The notes below the pieces were generated by a model. It was not told the DNA's origin, ran no database searches, and was given only the letters and a program-made list of their open reading frames with translations. Below are positions 27,755 to 36,202 of a stretch of 64,000 nucleotides of DNA, in pieces. A program made the position numbers and the translations under genes. Position 1 is the first letter of the stretch; each line of letters starts with the position of its first letter. Source of the stretch: Pseudomonas fluorescens. Lineage in GTDB: Bacteria; Pseudomonadota; Gammaproteobacteria; Pseudomonadales; Pseudomonadaceae. The DNA lies in contig NZ_CP015225.1 of the NCBI RefSeq assembly GCF_001623525.1, positions 6,398,501 through 6,462,500 of the forward strand. The letters run 5' to 3'.

Positions 27755-27770
27755 CTGACTTTATTTTCAC
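27755..27770 (+). promoter_or_regulatory. ColR-box-like site upstream of the methyltransferase gene
   Basis: CTGACTTTATTTTCAC fits the ColR consensus YYNASNNYTTTTTSAC with one mismatch (A at the ninth position). It is in the same orientation as the downstream gene, 58 bp before its start. Confidence 0.55.
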
Positions 27771-27827
27771 AAAGGCATGACATTCCGATCCATAAGGTGG
27801 GGCCGATCAGTCATCGAGACCCGCCTA

Positions 27828-28496
27828 ATGTCCAAACCCATCAAGCTGGAATTTTCTGAAAAATACGACGAGCAGCACGCCAGGGAATATTTTCATAAGC
27901 ACCGCCGTGGCTTGAGTCGCCGTCTTTCCAATCAGCGAGATCAACAACTGGCCCGGCGTGCATTGGCCCTCGTCGGAGACCCCGGCCTGGTCCTGGACCT
28001 GCCCTGCGGTGCCGGGCGCTTCTGGTCTTTGTTAGCCGAAAAGCCGAATCGAGTCATCATCGGCGCGGACAATTCCGAGGCCATGCTCAAGACCGCAATG
28101 GAGGCTCAACCGACCGATGTGGTGAAACGGGTACAACCCTTGCACACTTCTGCGTTCGACATCGCGTTGCCTGATAACGCCGTCGATAGCATTTTTTGCA
28201 TGCGTCTGTTGCACCACATCGGTGAACCCGCGCACCGACTGGCGATTCTGAAGGAATTCGAGCGTGTCAGCCGCGACAGCGTGATCGTTTCATTGTGGGT
28301 TGATGGCAATTTCAAGGCCTGGAAACGCAAGCGTCTGGAGCGCACTCGTGCGCAGAAAAACTACCAGAATCGATTTGTGTTACCGACAGATACAGTAGAA
28401 GAAGAGTTTCGGCAGTCTGGGTTTCGCATTCAGGAACGGCTGGATTTCCTACCGCTCTATGCCATGTGGCGAGTTTATGTATTACGCAAGAGGTAA
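27828..28496 (+). CDS. Class I SAM methyltransferase (ORF222 of the colRS locus)
   Basis: 222 residues. SAM motif I is VLDLPCGAGRFW (about 63-74), followed by ADNSEAML and a motif near DSIFCMRLLHHI. Downstream of colS the P. fluorescens colRS locus has a 222-residue methyltransferase; the length here is identical, so I take it as the same gene, also described as involved in LPS O-antigen formation. I prefer the ATG at 27828 over 27777, which would overlap the ColR-like site region. First gene of a three-gene set with the InaA kinase and a small protein. Confidence 0.87.
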   Translation: MSKPIKLEFSEKYDEQHAREYFHKHRRGLSRRLSNQRDQQLARRALALVGDPGLVLDLPCGAGRFWSLLAEKPNRVIIGADNSEAMLKTAMEAQPTDVVKRVQPLHTSAFDIALPDNAVDSIFCMRLLHHIGEPAHRLAILKEFERVSRDSVIVSLWVDGNFKAWKRKRLERTRAQKNYQNRFVLPTDTVEEEFRQSGFRIQERLDFLPLYAMWRVYVLRKR

Positions 28497-28500
28497 GGGC

Positions 28501-29211
28501 ATGGGTGTACAGGCAGCAGAACCATCAATGTTTCTTCTCGACGACTTTGAACATTTCTGGAGTCAGCAGGGTGATTGGGTGGAAGAACCTAATGTACGTC
28601 GCGGCGGTGAAAGCGGCGTGCAGCGGATCAAGAGCAAGGATGGCAAGCTGCTTTATGCCAAGCGTCAGACCGGACATATTTATCGCAGCTGGCTGCACCC
28701 ATTCGGTAGACCGACCGTGCTGCGCGAGCAAGACGCACTCCTGGCGTTGACCCGACTGGATGTTCGCGTCCCTCAGCTCATTTTCTGTGGCGCCCAATGG
28801 GACCCGGTTCACCAGTGGCGTGCGCTGCTGGTAACCCAGGCGCTGGAAGGTTTTGAAGAGATCGAGCACTGGTATGCCGGGGGTGGCCGCGAGCGCCATG
28901 GCGAAGCCGTGCATGATCAAATCCTCCTGGCACTGGCTGAAAACCTGGCTCGCATGCACAAGGGCCGTTGGCAACATGGCTGTATCTACATCAAGCATGT
29001 CTTTGTGCGTGTGAGCGGGGAGGGCGAGGCGGCCAAGGCCGAAGTGGCTTTGCTCGATTTTGAAAAGTGTCGCCAGCGTCTGACCGCCCAACGTGCGGCA
29101 TCCCATGACCTGAAGCAGCTGCGGCGCCACTCGTCGTTCAGCGAGGTTGACTGGAAAAAACTGGTCTATTTTTACGAGGCGGCGTTTGGCAGCGCTATCA
29201 AAGGTTTATAG
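28501..29211 (+). CDS. inaA: InaA/WapQ-type lipopolysaccharide kinase
   Basis: 236 residues of the LPS-kinase (Kdo/WaaP-like) fold: lysine-containing KRQTG strand, HKGRWQHGCIYIKHVFV catalytic loop and the ALLDFEK metal-binding motif. The family phosphorylates inner-core heptose, adding negative charge to LPS; the colRS-linked copy is called wapQ in P. fluorescens and inaA in P. aeruginosa. Four bases after the methyltransferase stop, with AGAGG as Shine-Dalgarno. Membership of the ColR-controlled operon is inferred from the upstream box. Confidence 0.87.
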   Translation: MGVQAAEPSMFLLDDFEHFWSQQGDWVEEPNVRRGGESGVQRIKSKDGKLLYAKRQTGHIYRSWLHPFGRPTVLREQDALLALTRLDVRVPQLIFCGAQWDPVHQWRALLVTQALEGFEEIEHWYAGGGRERHGEAVHDQILLALAENLARMHKGRWQHGCIYIKHVFVRVSGEGEAAKAEVALLDFEKCRQRLTAQRAASHDLKQLRRHSSFSEVDWKKLVYFYEAAFGSAIKGL

Positions 29212-29213
29212 CG

Positions 29214-29441
29214 ATGAAACTAGAAATTGCTAGAGGTTTGTTTTTAGTCGGAGCCCTGGCAGTTGCGTCGATGGCGTTGGCTGTCTGGGAACAGCCTCGT
29301 TCGCAGATCCTCAGTGCGTCCAGTGCGGGTGCGTATTGTCCGCTGCCGCGTGTGGCAAAGACGAGTGAGGCGATCCGACCGGACGATGATCTGTTGCTGT
29401 TCATGTTCAGCCTGTCCCAAGGGATGAGGCCGCAGAGTTGA
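29214..29441 (+). CDS. Small secreted or membrane-anchored hypothetical protein, 75 aa
   Basis: Begins two bases after the inaA stop, so it is almost certainly the last gene of the operon. Residues 1-24 form a signal peptide or anchor (LFLVGALAVASMALAVW); the mature part is short, with one cysteine (C42) and a hydrophobic LLLFMFSL stretch near the C-terminus. No family recognised. A strong terminator follows 15 bp after its stop. Its position suggests an envelope-related role together with the LPS genes. Confidence 0.75.
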   Translation: MKLEIARGLFLVGALAVASMALAVWEQPRSQILSASSAGAYCPLPRVAKTSEAIRPDDDLLLFMFSLSQGMRPQS

Positions 29442-29455
29442 ACATCACGAAGCCC

Positions 29456-29488
29456 AAAAGGCCTCGCTTGTGCGAGGCCTTTTTTTTC
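29456..29488 (+). terminator. Rho-independent terminator of the colRS-linked LPS operon
   Basis: Stem AAAAGGCCTCGC/GCGAGGCCTTTT followed by a run of T. Confidence 0.9.
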
Positions 29489-29519
29489 CTGCCGCAATCT
29501 CCAGTCGAGCACTGAAACC

Positions 29520-29636
29520 TGTGGCGAGGGAGCTTGCTCCCGCTGGACCGTGAAGCGGTCCCAATCGATTGCTCAGGTAGCCTTGGTGCATTGACGACTG
29601 CTTCGCAGCCGAGCGGGAGCAAGCTCCCTCGCCACA
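29520..29636. repeat. REPIN (paired REP, GTGGCGAGGGAGC class)
   Basis: Inverted arms TGTGGCGAGGGAGCTTGCTC and complement around a spacer of about 70 bp, between the convergent LPS operon and the RND pump genes. Confidence 0.85.
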
Positions 29637-29665
29637 AAAAAACTCCTGTTCCCTTCTGGCCGCCT

Positions 29666-32600
29666 TCAGGGTTTATCGGGCTTGGCCAGCAGCGTGTAGA
29701 CGCAAGGCAACACGAACAGCGTGAACAAGGTGCCAATCGACATCCCGGTGGCGATCACCGTGCCAATGTCGAAGCGGCTCACCGCCCCGGCGCCTGTGGC
29801 GAAGATGAGCGGCACCATGCCGAACACCATCGCAGCGGTGGTCATCAGCACCGGCCGCAGACGAATCGATGCGGCTTGTTCCACGGCTTCCCGCGGTGTC
29901 AGGTTCTGTTCCCTGCGCAGCTGGTTGGCGAATTCGACAATCAGGATCCCATGCTTGCTGATCAGGCCAATCAACGTCACCAGCCCCACCTGGGTATAGA
30001 TGTTCATGCTCGACCAGCCGAGGAACAACGGAATCAAGGCGCCGCAAATAGACAACGGCACGGTCACCAGGATCACCAGCGGGTCCCGGAAACTCTCGAA
30101 CTGCGCGGCCAGCACCAGGAAGATAATCGCCAGGGCCAGGGCAAAGGTCACCCACAACGCGCTGCCTTCCTGTACGAATTGGCGTGAAGCCCCGGCGTAA
30201 TCGAAGGCGAACCCCGCTGGGGCTTCCTCCCGGGCGATCTGGCGGACGGTCTCGATCGCCTCGCCCATGCTTACGACGGGAAAGCCTGAAATGGTCACCG
30301 CATTGAGCTGCTGGAACTGGTTCAGCTGTCGCGGTCGCGCCCGGTCGCTGACCTTGATAAGGGTCGACAGCGGGAGTGATTCACCCTTGGCATTTTTCAC
30401 GTAGTAGTTGTTCAACCAGTCCGGGTTGTCCCGGAAGGGGCGTTCGACCTGGGCAATGACCTTATAGCTGCGCCCCTCGAGGGTGAAGCGGTTGATCTCG
30501 GCTTCACCCAGCAGTGTCGCCAGGGTACCGCCCAGATCCTGCATCGAGACGCCCATCTGGGCGGCCTTGGCGCGATCGATATCCACCACGACTTCGGGTT
30601 TGTCGAACGCCAGGTCAATGTCCATGAAGGCGAACTTGCCGGATTCCAACGCGCGCTTTTTGACACGCTCGGCAATCTCCAGCAGCGTCGCATAATCCTT
30701 CGGCGAGTTGATGACGAACGCAAATGGCAAGCCTTCGCCAGTGCCCGGCAGTGAGGGCAGGTTGAAACCGAAGATCTGCAAACCAGGCACGCTTTCGAGC
30801 TTGGCCTGGACCTCTGGCAGGATTTCCATCTGGGTGCGGCTGCGTTCGTTCCAGGGCTTGAGCAGGAAGCCGCCGATGCCCGACTGTACGCCGTTGTAGC
30901 CGTTGATCTGGAACGAGGAGTAGTACTCCGGGAACTCCTTGAAGATGGTAATGAAGTGATCGGTGTAGGTGTTCAGGTAGTCGAGGTTGGTTGGCTGCGG
31001 GGCGTTGGCCATCATGAAGATGATGCCCTGGTCCTCGTCGGGGGCCAGTTCGGACTTGGTGAACATGATCAGCACCGGGATCAGCAGCAGTACGATCACG
31101 GCGAATACCAGTACCACCGGCCGGGTGTTGAGCGTGCCGTGAAGCATGCGCTGGTAACGGCTCTTCAGACGCTCGAAAACCATGTCCAGCCGATGGGCCA
31201 GCCCCGAGGGGTTCTCATCGTGGCGCAGGAGCATGGCGCACATCATCGGTGACAAGGTCAGGGCGACGATGCCGGAGATCACCACCGCCCCGGCCAGGGT
31301 CAATGCGAACTCCTTGAACAAAGCGCCCGTCAGGCCCTGCAGCAGGCCGATCGGCGCGTACACCGCCGCCAGGGTGATGGTCATCGAGACCACCGGCATG
31401 GCGATTTCCCGGGCACCTTCTATCGCGGCGTCGAATGGTGTCTTGCCTTCCTCGATGTGCCGGTGAATGTTCTCCACCACCACGATGGCGTCGTCCACTA
31501 CCAGGCCGATGGCGAGCACCATGGCCAGCAGGGTCAGGAGGTTCATCGAGTAGCCCATCAACTGCATGAAGAACATCACGCCGATCATCGACAGCGGGAT
31601 GGTCACCACCGGGATGACCACCGAACGCAGGGCACCGAGGAACAGGAACACGACGACGATGACGATCAGCACCGCCTCGAACAGGGTTTTCACCACTTCG
31701 TCGATCGAGGCCTGGATGAACAGGGTGGCGTCGTAGGCAATCTCGGCCTTGAGGTTGGCCGGGAGCTGGGCCTCCATGTCCGGCATGATCTTGCGTACTT
31801 CCTTGATCACATCCAGCGGGTTCGCACCGGGTGTGGCCTTGATCCCTATGTACACCGAGGGTGTGCCACCAAAGGAACTGATGGTGTCGTAGTTCTCGGC
31901 GCCCATTTCCACGCGGGCGACGTCTCGCAGCAACACCCGGCTGTCGCCGTCGGTCTTGAGCGGGATCGCGGCGAAGGCCTCGGCGGACTTGAGTTCGGTG
32001 TTGGCGTTGATGCTGGTGACGATGTATTCGCCTTTCACTTCACCGGCGGCGGAGAGGAAGTTGTGCTGGCGCACGGCATTGGTTACGTCGGCGGCAGTCA
32101 GGCCGAAGCCGGCGAGCTTGACCGGGTCCAGCCACAGGCGCATGGCGAAGACCTGGTTGCCGAGGATCTCCGCCTCGGCCATGCCGGGCAATGTCGCCAG
32201 CTTGGGCTGGATCACCCGTGACAGGTAGTCGGTGATCTGCGGGTTGTTCAGTTCCTTGCTGAAGAAGCTGATGTACATCAGTGCCGAGGCATCGGCGGCC
32301 TCGCGGCTGAGGACCGGGTCCTCGGCATCCTGGGGCAACTGGTTCTTGACCTCGTTGGCCTTGGCCAGCAGTTCGGTAAAGAGCCGGTCGCTGTTGGAGC
32401 CGATGCGGGCATAGACCGAAATCACCGAGAAGTTCTGGCGACTGACCGAGGTCATGTAGTCGATGCCCTCGGCACTGGCCAGGCTCTGTTGCATCGGTTG
32501 GGTGATGTAGCCCTGGATGGTCTCGGCGTTGGCCCCGGGGTAGGCGGTGGTCACCGTGATCAGGGCGTTTTCCATTTGTGGATACTGACGCAGGGGCAGC

Positions 32601-32692
32601 TTGCTCCAGGCCTGGAAACCCAGGAGCACGATCAACAGGCTGACCACGGTGGCGAGCACCGGACGGCGGATGAACGGATCGGTAAAAGCCAT
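29666..32692 (-). CDS. mexW: RND efflux pump inner-membrane transporter (MexW-like)
   Basis: 1008-residue HAE1-family drug/proton antiporter with twelve membrane helices in the usual 1+11 arrangement and two large periplasmic loops. The conserved N-terminus (FTDPFIRRPVLATVVSLLIV) and the helix-4 AIGLVVDDAIVVVEN motif with the paired Asp of the proton relay are intact. The position between colRS/inaA and the imelysin operon equals that of mexVW (PA4374-4375) in P. aeruginosa, which supports the name. No outer-membrane channel gene is linked, so it must borrow an OprM-type channel. Confidence 0.93.
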   Translation of the reverse strand: MAFTDPFIRRPVLATVVSLLIVLLGFQAWSKLPLRQYPQMENALITVTTAYPGANAETIQGYITQPMQQSLASAEGIDYMTSVSRQNFSVISVYARIGSNSDRLFTELLAKANEVKNQLPQDAEDPVLSREAADASALMYISFFSKELNNPQITDYLSRVIQPKLATLPGMAEAEILGNQVFAMRLWLDPVKLAGFGLTAADVTNAVRQHNFLSAAGEVKGEYIVTSINANTELKSAEAFAAIPLKTDGDSRVLLRDVARVEMGAENYDTISSFGGTPSVYIGIKATPGANPLDVIKEVRKIMPDMEAQLPANLKAEIAYDATLFIQASIDEVVKTLFEAVLIVIVVVFLFLGALRSVVIPVVTIPLSMIGVMFFMQLMGYSMNLLTLLAMVLAIGLVVDDAIVVVENIHRHIEEGKTPFDAAIEGAREIAMPVVSMTITLAAVYAPIGLLQGLTGALFKEFALTLAGAVVISGIVALTLSPMMCAMLLRHDENPSGLAHRLDMVFERLKSRYQRMLHGTLNTRPVVLVFAVIVLLLIPVLIMFTKSELAPDEDQGIIFMMANAPQPTNLDYLNTYTDHFITIFKEFPEYYSSFQINGYNGVQSGIGGFLLKPWNERSRTQMEILPEVQAKLESVPGLQIFGFNLPSLPGTGEGLPFAFVINSPKDYATLLEIAERVKKRALESGKFAFMDIDLAFDKPEVVVDIDRAKAAQMGVSMQDLGGTLATLLGEAEINRFTLEGRSYKVIAQVERPFRDNPDWLNNYYVKNAKGESLPLSTLIKVSDRARPRQLNQFQQLNAVTISGFPVVSMGEAIETVRQIAREEAPAGFAFDYAGASRQFVQEGSALWVTFALALAIIFLVLAAQFESFRDPLVILVTVPLSICGALIPLFLGWSSMNIYTQVGLVTLIGLISKHGILIVEFANQLRREQNLTPREAVEQAASIRLRPVLMTTAAMVFGMVPLIFATGAGAVSRFDIGTVIATGMSIGTLFTLFVLPCVYTLLAKPDKP

Positions 32693-32705
32693 GGGGGTTC
32701 CTTGA

Positions 32706-33854
32706 TCAGTCCGCGCGCGGCGGGCTGTTCTGTTCGGTCAGGGTCTTGTCGTCGCTGACGGCGATCGGCGTACCGTTATCGAGCTTGATCTGGCCGGCGA
32801 TCACGACTTGGTCGCCGCTCTGCACACCTTTGGTAACCAGCACCTGCCCGTCGCGTCGCTCGCCGGTTTCAACGAAACGCCGTTCAGCGATCAGGACCGG
32901 CTGGCCCTTGTCGTCTTTCTCGACTGTGCCGTCGGCGGCTTTCTTTTGCGCCACCACGTACATGGAGTTGCCGTAGAGGGTGTAGGTCACGGCGCTTTCC
33001 GGCACGACGATTCCGGCGGCCACGTCCGGCAGGATCACCTGCAGGTTGGCGAACATACCGGGCAGCAGCTTGCCGTCGGGGTTGGCCAGGGTGGCGCGCA
33101 CCAGGACGTTGCGGGTGCTGTCCTCGACCTTGGGGTTGATCGCGCTGATGGTGCCGACGAAGGTCTGCCCGGGATAGGCCGAGACGCTGACGTTGACCGG
33201 TTGGGCGACCGCGAGCCTGGGCACGGTTTGCTCAGGTACGTAGAAGTCCACATAAAGGCTGCTGAGATCCTGCAGGGTAGCGATCACCGTGCCGCTGGCC
33301 AGGTAGTCGCCGACGTCCACCTGGCGAATGCCGATGGTGCCGCTGAATGGCGCCAGAATCTGTTTTTTGGCCAGCGAAGCCTTGAGCTGGTTGACCGTGG
33401 CCTGGTTCTTCTTCAGTTGTGCCGAGAGCCGGTCGAATTCGCCCTTGGAGATCGCCTGGCTGCCCACCAGCTGTCGGCCGCGACCGAAATCCAGTTGCGC
33501 CAGGCCAAGGTCGGCCTCGGCGGTTTCCAGCAGGGCGCTTTCGACTTCACTATCCAGTTGCAGGAGCGGCTGGCCCGCCTTGACCTTCTGCCCGGACTGG
33601 AACTGCACCTTCTGCACGGTCCCGGCGATTTCCAGGCTCAGGTCCACGCCTTGCAGGGCCTTGAGGCTACCGACGGTGGGCAGGCGTGCCTGCCAGGGCT
33701 GCTCGATGGCCTTGGCCACGGCCACGCTGACGGGTGGTTTCGGTGCAGAAAACATCTGGATCTGCTGGTAGATGGAGAAGGCCTTGTAGCCGGCGAGCAA
33801 CAGCACCACCAGCAGGACAACACCCAACATGATCAGCATGCGGCGTCGCAGCAT
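32706..33854 (-). CDS. mexV: RND efflux periplasmic adaptor (MexV-like)
   Basis: 382-residue membrane-fusion protein: one N-terminal membrane segment (about 6-24, no lipobox), lipoyl half-motifs (GTVQKVQFQSGQKVKAGQPL and APFSGTIGIRQVDVGDYL), an alpha-helical hairpin between them and a C-terminal beta-barrel/membrane-proximal domain. Links the inner-membrane pump to the outer-membrane channel. Thirteen bases upstream of mexW; same operon. No regulator gene is adjacent. Confidence 0.92.
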   Translation of the reverse strand: MLRRRMLIMLGVVLLVVLLLAGYKAFSIYQQIQMFSAPKPPVSVAVAKAIEQPWQARLPTVGSLKALQGVDLSLEIAGTVQKVQFQSGQKVKAGQPLLQLDSEVESALLETAEADLGLAQLDFGRGRQLVGSQAISKGEFDRLSAQLKKNQATVNQLKASLAKKQILAPFSGTIGIRQVDVGDYLASGTVIATLQDLSSLYVDFYVPEQTVPRLAVAQPVNVSVSAYPGQTFVGTISAINPKVEDSTRNVLVRATLANPDGKLLPGMFANLQVILPDVAAGIVVPESAVTYTLYGNSMYVVAQKKAADGTVEKDDKGQPVLIAERRFVETGERRDGQVLVTKGVQSGDQVVIAGQIKLDNGTPIAVSDDKTLTEQNSPPRAD

Positions 33855-34009
33855 GTTCCACTTCCTTGGAAAAGAGCTGAGAGAAAATACAGATAGGCGG
33901 GCACATTACCCTGAGTGTGCGGGCTATTCCAGATGCTGGCGGGCTGGAGGTGCGTGGGATTTTTCCGAAAAATCAGGGAGCTCGGCGCCGATGGGCTTCG
34001 CTCCCTGGC

Positions 34010-35107
34010 TCAGGCCAGATGCAAATGGTTGTCCCAGAGCCCTGCCGGCAGATCCAGTGGCTTTGCAACCAGTTGTGTCTGCCGGCAATCGTAATAACGG
34101 CAACGCCCTTGTCCCGACGTCACGACGAAACCGTCGGCCACCGCACCCACACCGGCACAGTCCGGTAAAGGTGCATCCAGGCGCACTTCACCGCTGTCCA
34201 GGTCCCAGATGAAAAAGCGGTTGCCACGGGGAGCGGTCAGGGCCACCAGGCGCAGGTCGCTGTGCACGGCGACGCTGGCGGTGTAGTGCCCCATGGCCTG
34301 CAATTGTTCCTCAGGCAGGGGAAACGCCTGGAACGGCTGGCCCGGCCGCTTGATCGCGAGCAGTTCCGACGACTCGTGGGCTGCGCCCATGAACTGCTGG
34401 CCGGAGACGATGGTGCCGTCACTGGCGATGCCGAGGTGGCGCACGCTGTTCATCGATTGGGCGAGGGTTTCCTTGCTCAGCAGGGTGCCATCGCGTTGCA
34501 TCAGCACCAGGCTCGGCTCCATGGCGTCGAGGTTCATTTCGACCCGGCTTTCGGCCTCGGTGCGAATGCCGCCATTGGCCACCACCAGGGTTTCGCCGTC
34601 AGGCATCCATGAGACCTGGTGCGGACCGATGCCATGGGTGGATATCTCGCCGCTGTGCACCAGCCGCTCGCCTTCGAAACGGTAAACGCCCAACAGGCCG
34701 CGTCCCGGGTCGGTGGTGTCGTTCTCGGTGGCGTACAGCCATTCGCCGCTGTTATGGATGACCGCGTGGCCGTAGAAATGCCGGTTCGGCAACGAGGCGA
34801 TGGTTTGCAGCAGCGCCCCGTCGCGCAGGTCGATCAAGTAGCTTTCGGTGCCGGGGCGACGGGCGACGAACAGCGCAATCGGCTGTGTCGGATGATTGAT
34901 GATGTCATGGCAGCGTTGGCCGACCTGGGTGGCGAACACCCGGGTGCCGTCCAGTCGATAGCCGACGGCGTAGTGCTTGCCGTCGCCATCGTCCCGTGCC
35001 GAAAGCAAGAGTGGGTGCTTGTCCTTTTGCTTGAACAGCGTCCAGCCGCCCAGGGTGACGGCACCGAGCAGCAAGCTGCCCAGTGCCAGGACCTGACGTC
35101 GAAACAT
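34010..35107 (-). CDS. DUF1513 family periplasmic protein
   Basis: 365 residues. N-terminal hydrophobic segment preceded by RR (FRRQVLALGSLLLG), which may be a Tat or Sec signal. The rest is a beta-propeller-like protein with repeated GxxxxYATEND/DGxxxVxANGG segments. DUF1513 proteins accompany imelysin/di-heme peroxidase-like genes in iron-regulated operons; function unknown. Two bases after the imelysin stop, last gene of the operon. Confidence 0.88.
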   Translation of the reverse strand: MFRRQVLALGSLLLGAVTLGGWTLFKQKDKHPLLLSARDDGDGKHYAVGYRLDGTRVFATQVGQRCHDIINHPTQPIALFVARRPGTESYLIDLRDGALLQTIASLPNRHFYGHAVIHNSGEWLYATENDTTDPGRGLLGVYRFEGERLVHSGEISTHGIGPHQVSWMPDGETLVVANGGIRTEAESRVEMNLDAMEPSLVLMQRDGTLLSKETLAQSMNSVRHLGIASDGTIVSGQQFMGAAHESSELLAIKRPGQPFQAFPLPEEQLQAMGHYTASVAVHSDLRLVALTAPRGNRFFIWDLDSGEVRLDAPLPDCAGVGAVADGFVVTSGQGRCRYYDCRQTQLVAKPLDLPAGLWDNHLHLA

Positions 35108-35109
35108 GA

Positions 35110-36174
35110 TCAGTCACCATCGTTGGCATTGAAGCCCAGTTGAATGCCCAGCGCCTTGGCCAGTTCGCCTTCGTGCAGGCGATGGACGACGTTGAGGCTG
35201 TCATACAAATCGTTGAGTTGCTGGCGCCCGGCATCGTCGTTGAGCATTTCAGTCAGCGAACGCTGGCTGCTGGCGAACAACTTCAAGGAGGCATCGTAGG
35301 CTGCGTCGATCTTGTCCGCCAACGGTTTCTGGTCGCTGGGCAGCAGGCCGCGCAGACCCTTGTTGTCCACGCCGGCCCAGACAGTCCTGGCCGCGCTCAG
35401 GCTGGCCTCCAGGCCTTGCAGCGACGACTGGCTGCGCCAGGCATCGGCCTGGAACGGTTGCGGCACACCCTTGCTCTGGCGGCCCATCGGCGTGCCGAGT
35501 TTTTTCTTCAGGGTGTCGAGGGCGGTGACCTGGACCCGCAGCAGGTCAGCGATGGCTTCGTGGGAATCGGCGTAGCGCTGGTTGGGGAATTTGCTCATCT
35601 GGGCGAGCATGCCGTCGTTGGTGTTCCAGCGCGACAGGATCTCTTCGGCCAGTTGTTTCTGGCGTTCGCCAATGGCGGTGAGCAGCGGGCAATACTTGGC
35701 TTTTTGCGCACTGTCGGCCATGTCGATCTTGGCGTCGAACAGCAGGTATTCATAGGCCGAGAGGCCCTGGACCACGACGCTGGACTTGGCCAGGCCGGCG
35801 GCGTCGATCTGTGGCTCGCTGTTGACCAATTGCTCGACCTGACGGCCCACCAGGTTTTTCTTGTCCGGCCAGAACTGCACCTGCCAGGCGCGGTTGCCCT
35901 CGGCCAGCGGACCGATCAACAGCGGTTGCAATTCGGCCCAGGCTTTTTGTGCCTTGAGGAAATCGGCGCGGGCGGTTTCCAGGTTTTCCTTGCCTTGGCA
36001 GAAAGCCAGGGCGCTGGTCGCCAGTTGCCGGTCGGCGTCGACCCAGCGGCTATAGGTCGGCAGGATCACTTGCTTGGCGATGGCGGCCGAGGTTACGGCT
36101 TGTGGATCCTGGGGCGAGCAGGCACCGAGGGCGATGGCGGCGAGGCTGGTGAACAACAGCTTGGGACGGAACAT
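35110..36174 (-). CDS. Imelysin-family lipoprotein (peptidase M75/EfeO-like)
   Basis: 354 residues with lipobox ALGAC (Cys19) and a mostly helical imelysin domain. The family includes iron-regulated periplasmic proteins (IrpA, EfeO/EfeM-related); peptidase activity is doubtful for most members. Sits between the di-heme protein and DUF1513 genes with 28- and 2-bp gaps, so it is cotranscribed. In P. aeruginosa a second imelysin gene (icmP) begins the operon; that one is not found here. Confidence 0.9.
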   Translation of the reverse strand: MFRPKLLFTSLAAIALGACSPQDPQAVTSAAIAKQVILPTYSRWVDADRQLATSALAFCQGKENLETARADFLKAQKAWAELQPLLIGPLAEGNRAWQVQFWPDKKNLVGRQVEQLVNSEPQIDAAGLAKSSVVVQGLSAYEYLLFDAKIDMADSAQKAKYCPLLTAIGERQKQLAEEILSRWNTNDGMLAQMSKFPNQRYADSHEAIADLLRVQVTALDTLKKKLGTPMGRQSKGVPQPFQADAWRSQSSLQGLEASLSAARTVWAGVDNKGLRGLLPSDQKPLADKIDAAYDASLKLFASSQRSLTEMLNDDAGRQQLNDLYDSLNVVHRLHEGELAKALGIQLGFNANDGD

Positions 36175-36202
36175 GTCGTGCTCCCACTTCTGGAAAAGGC
36201 AT

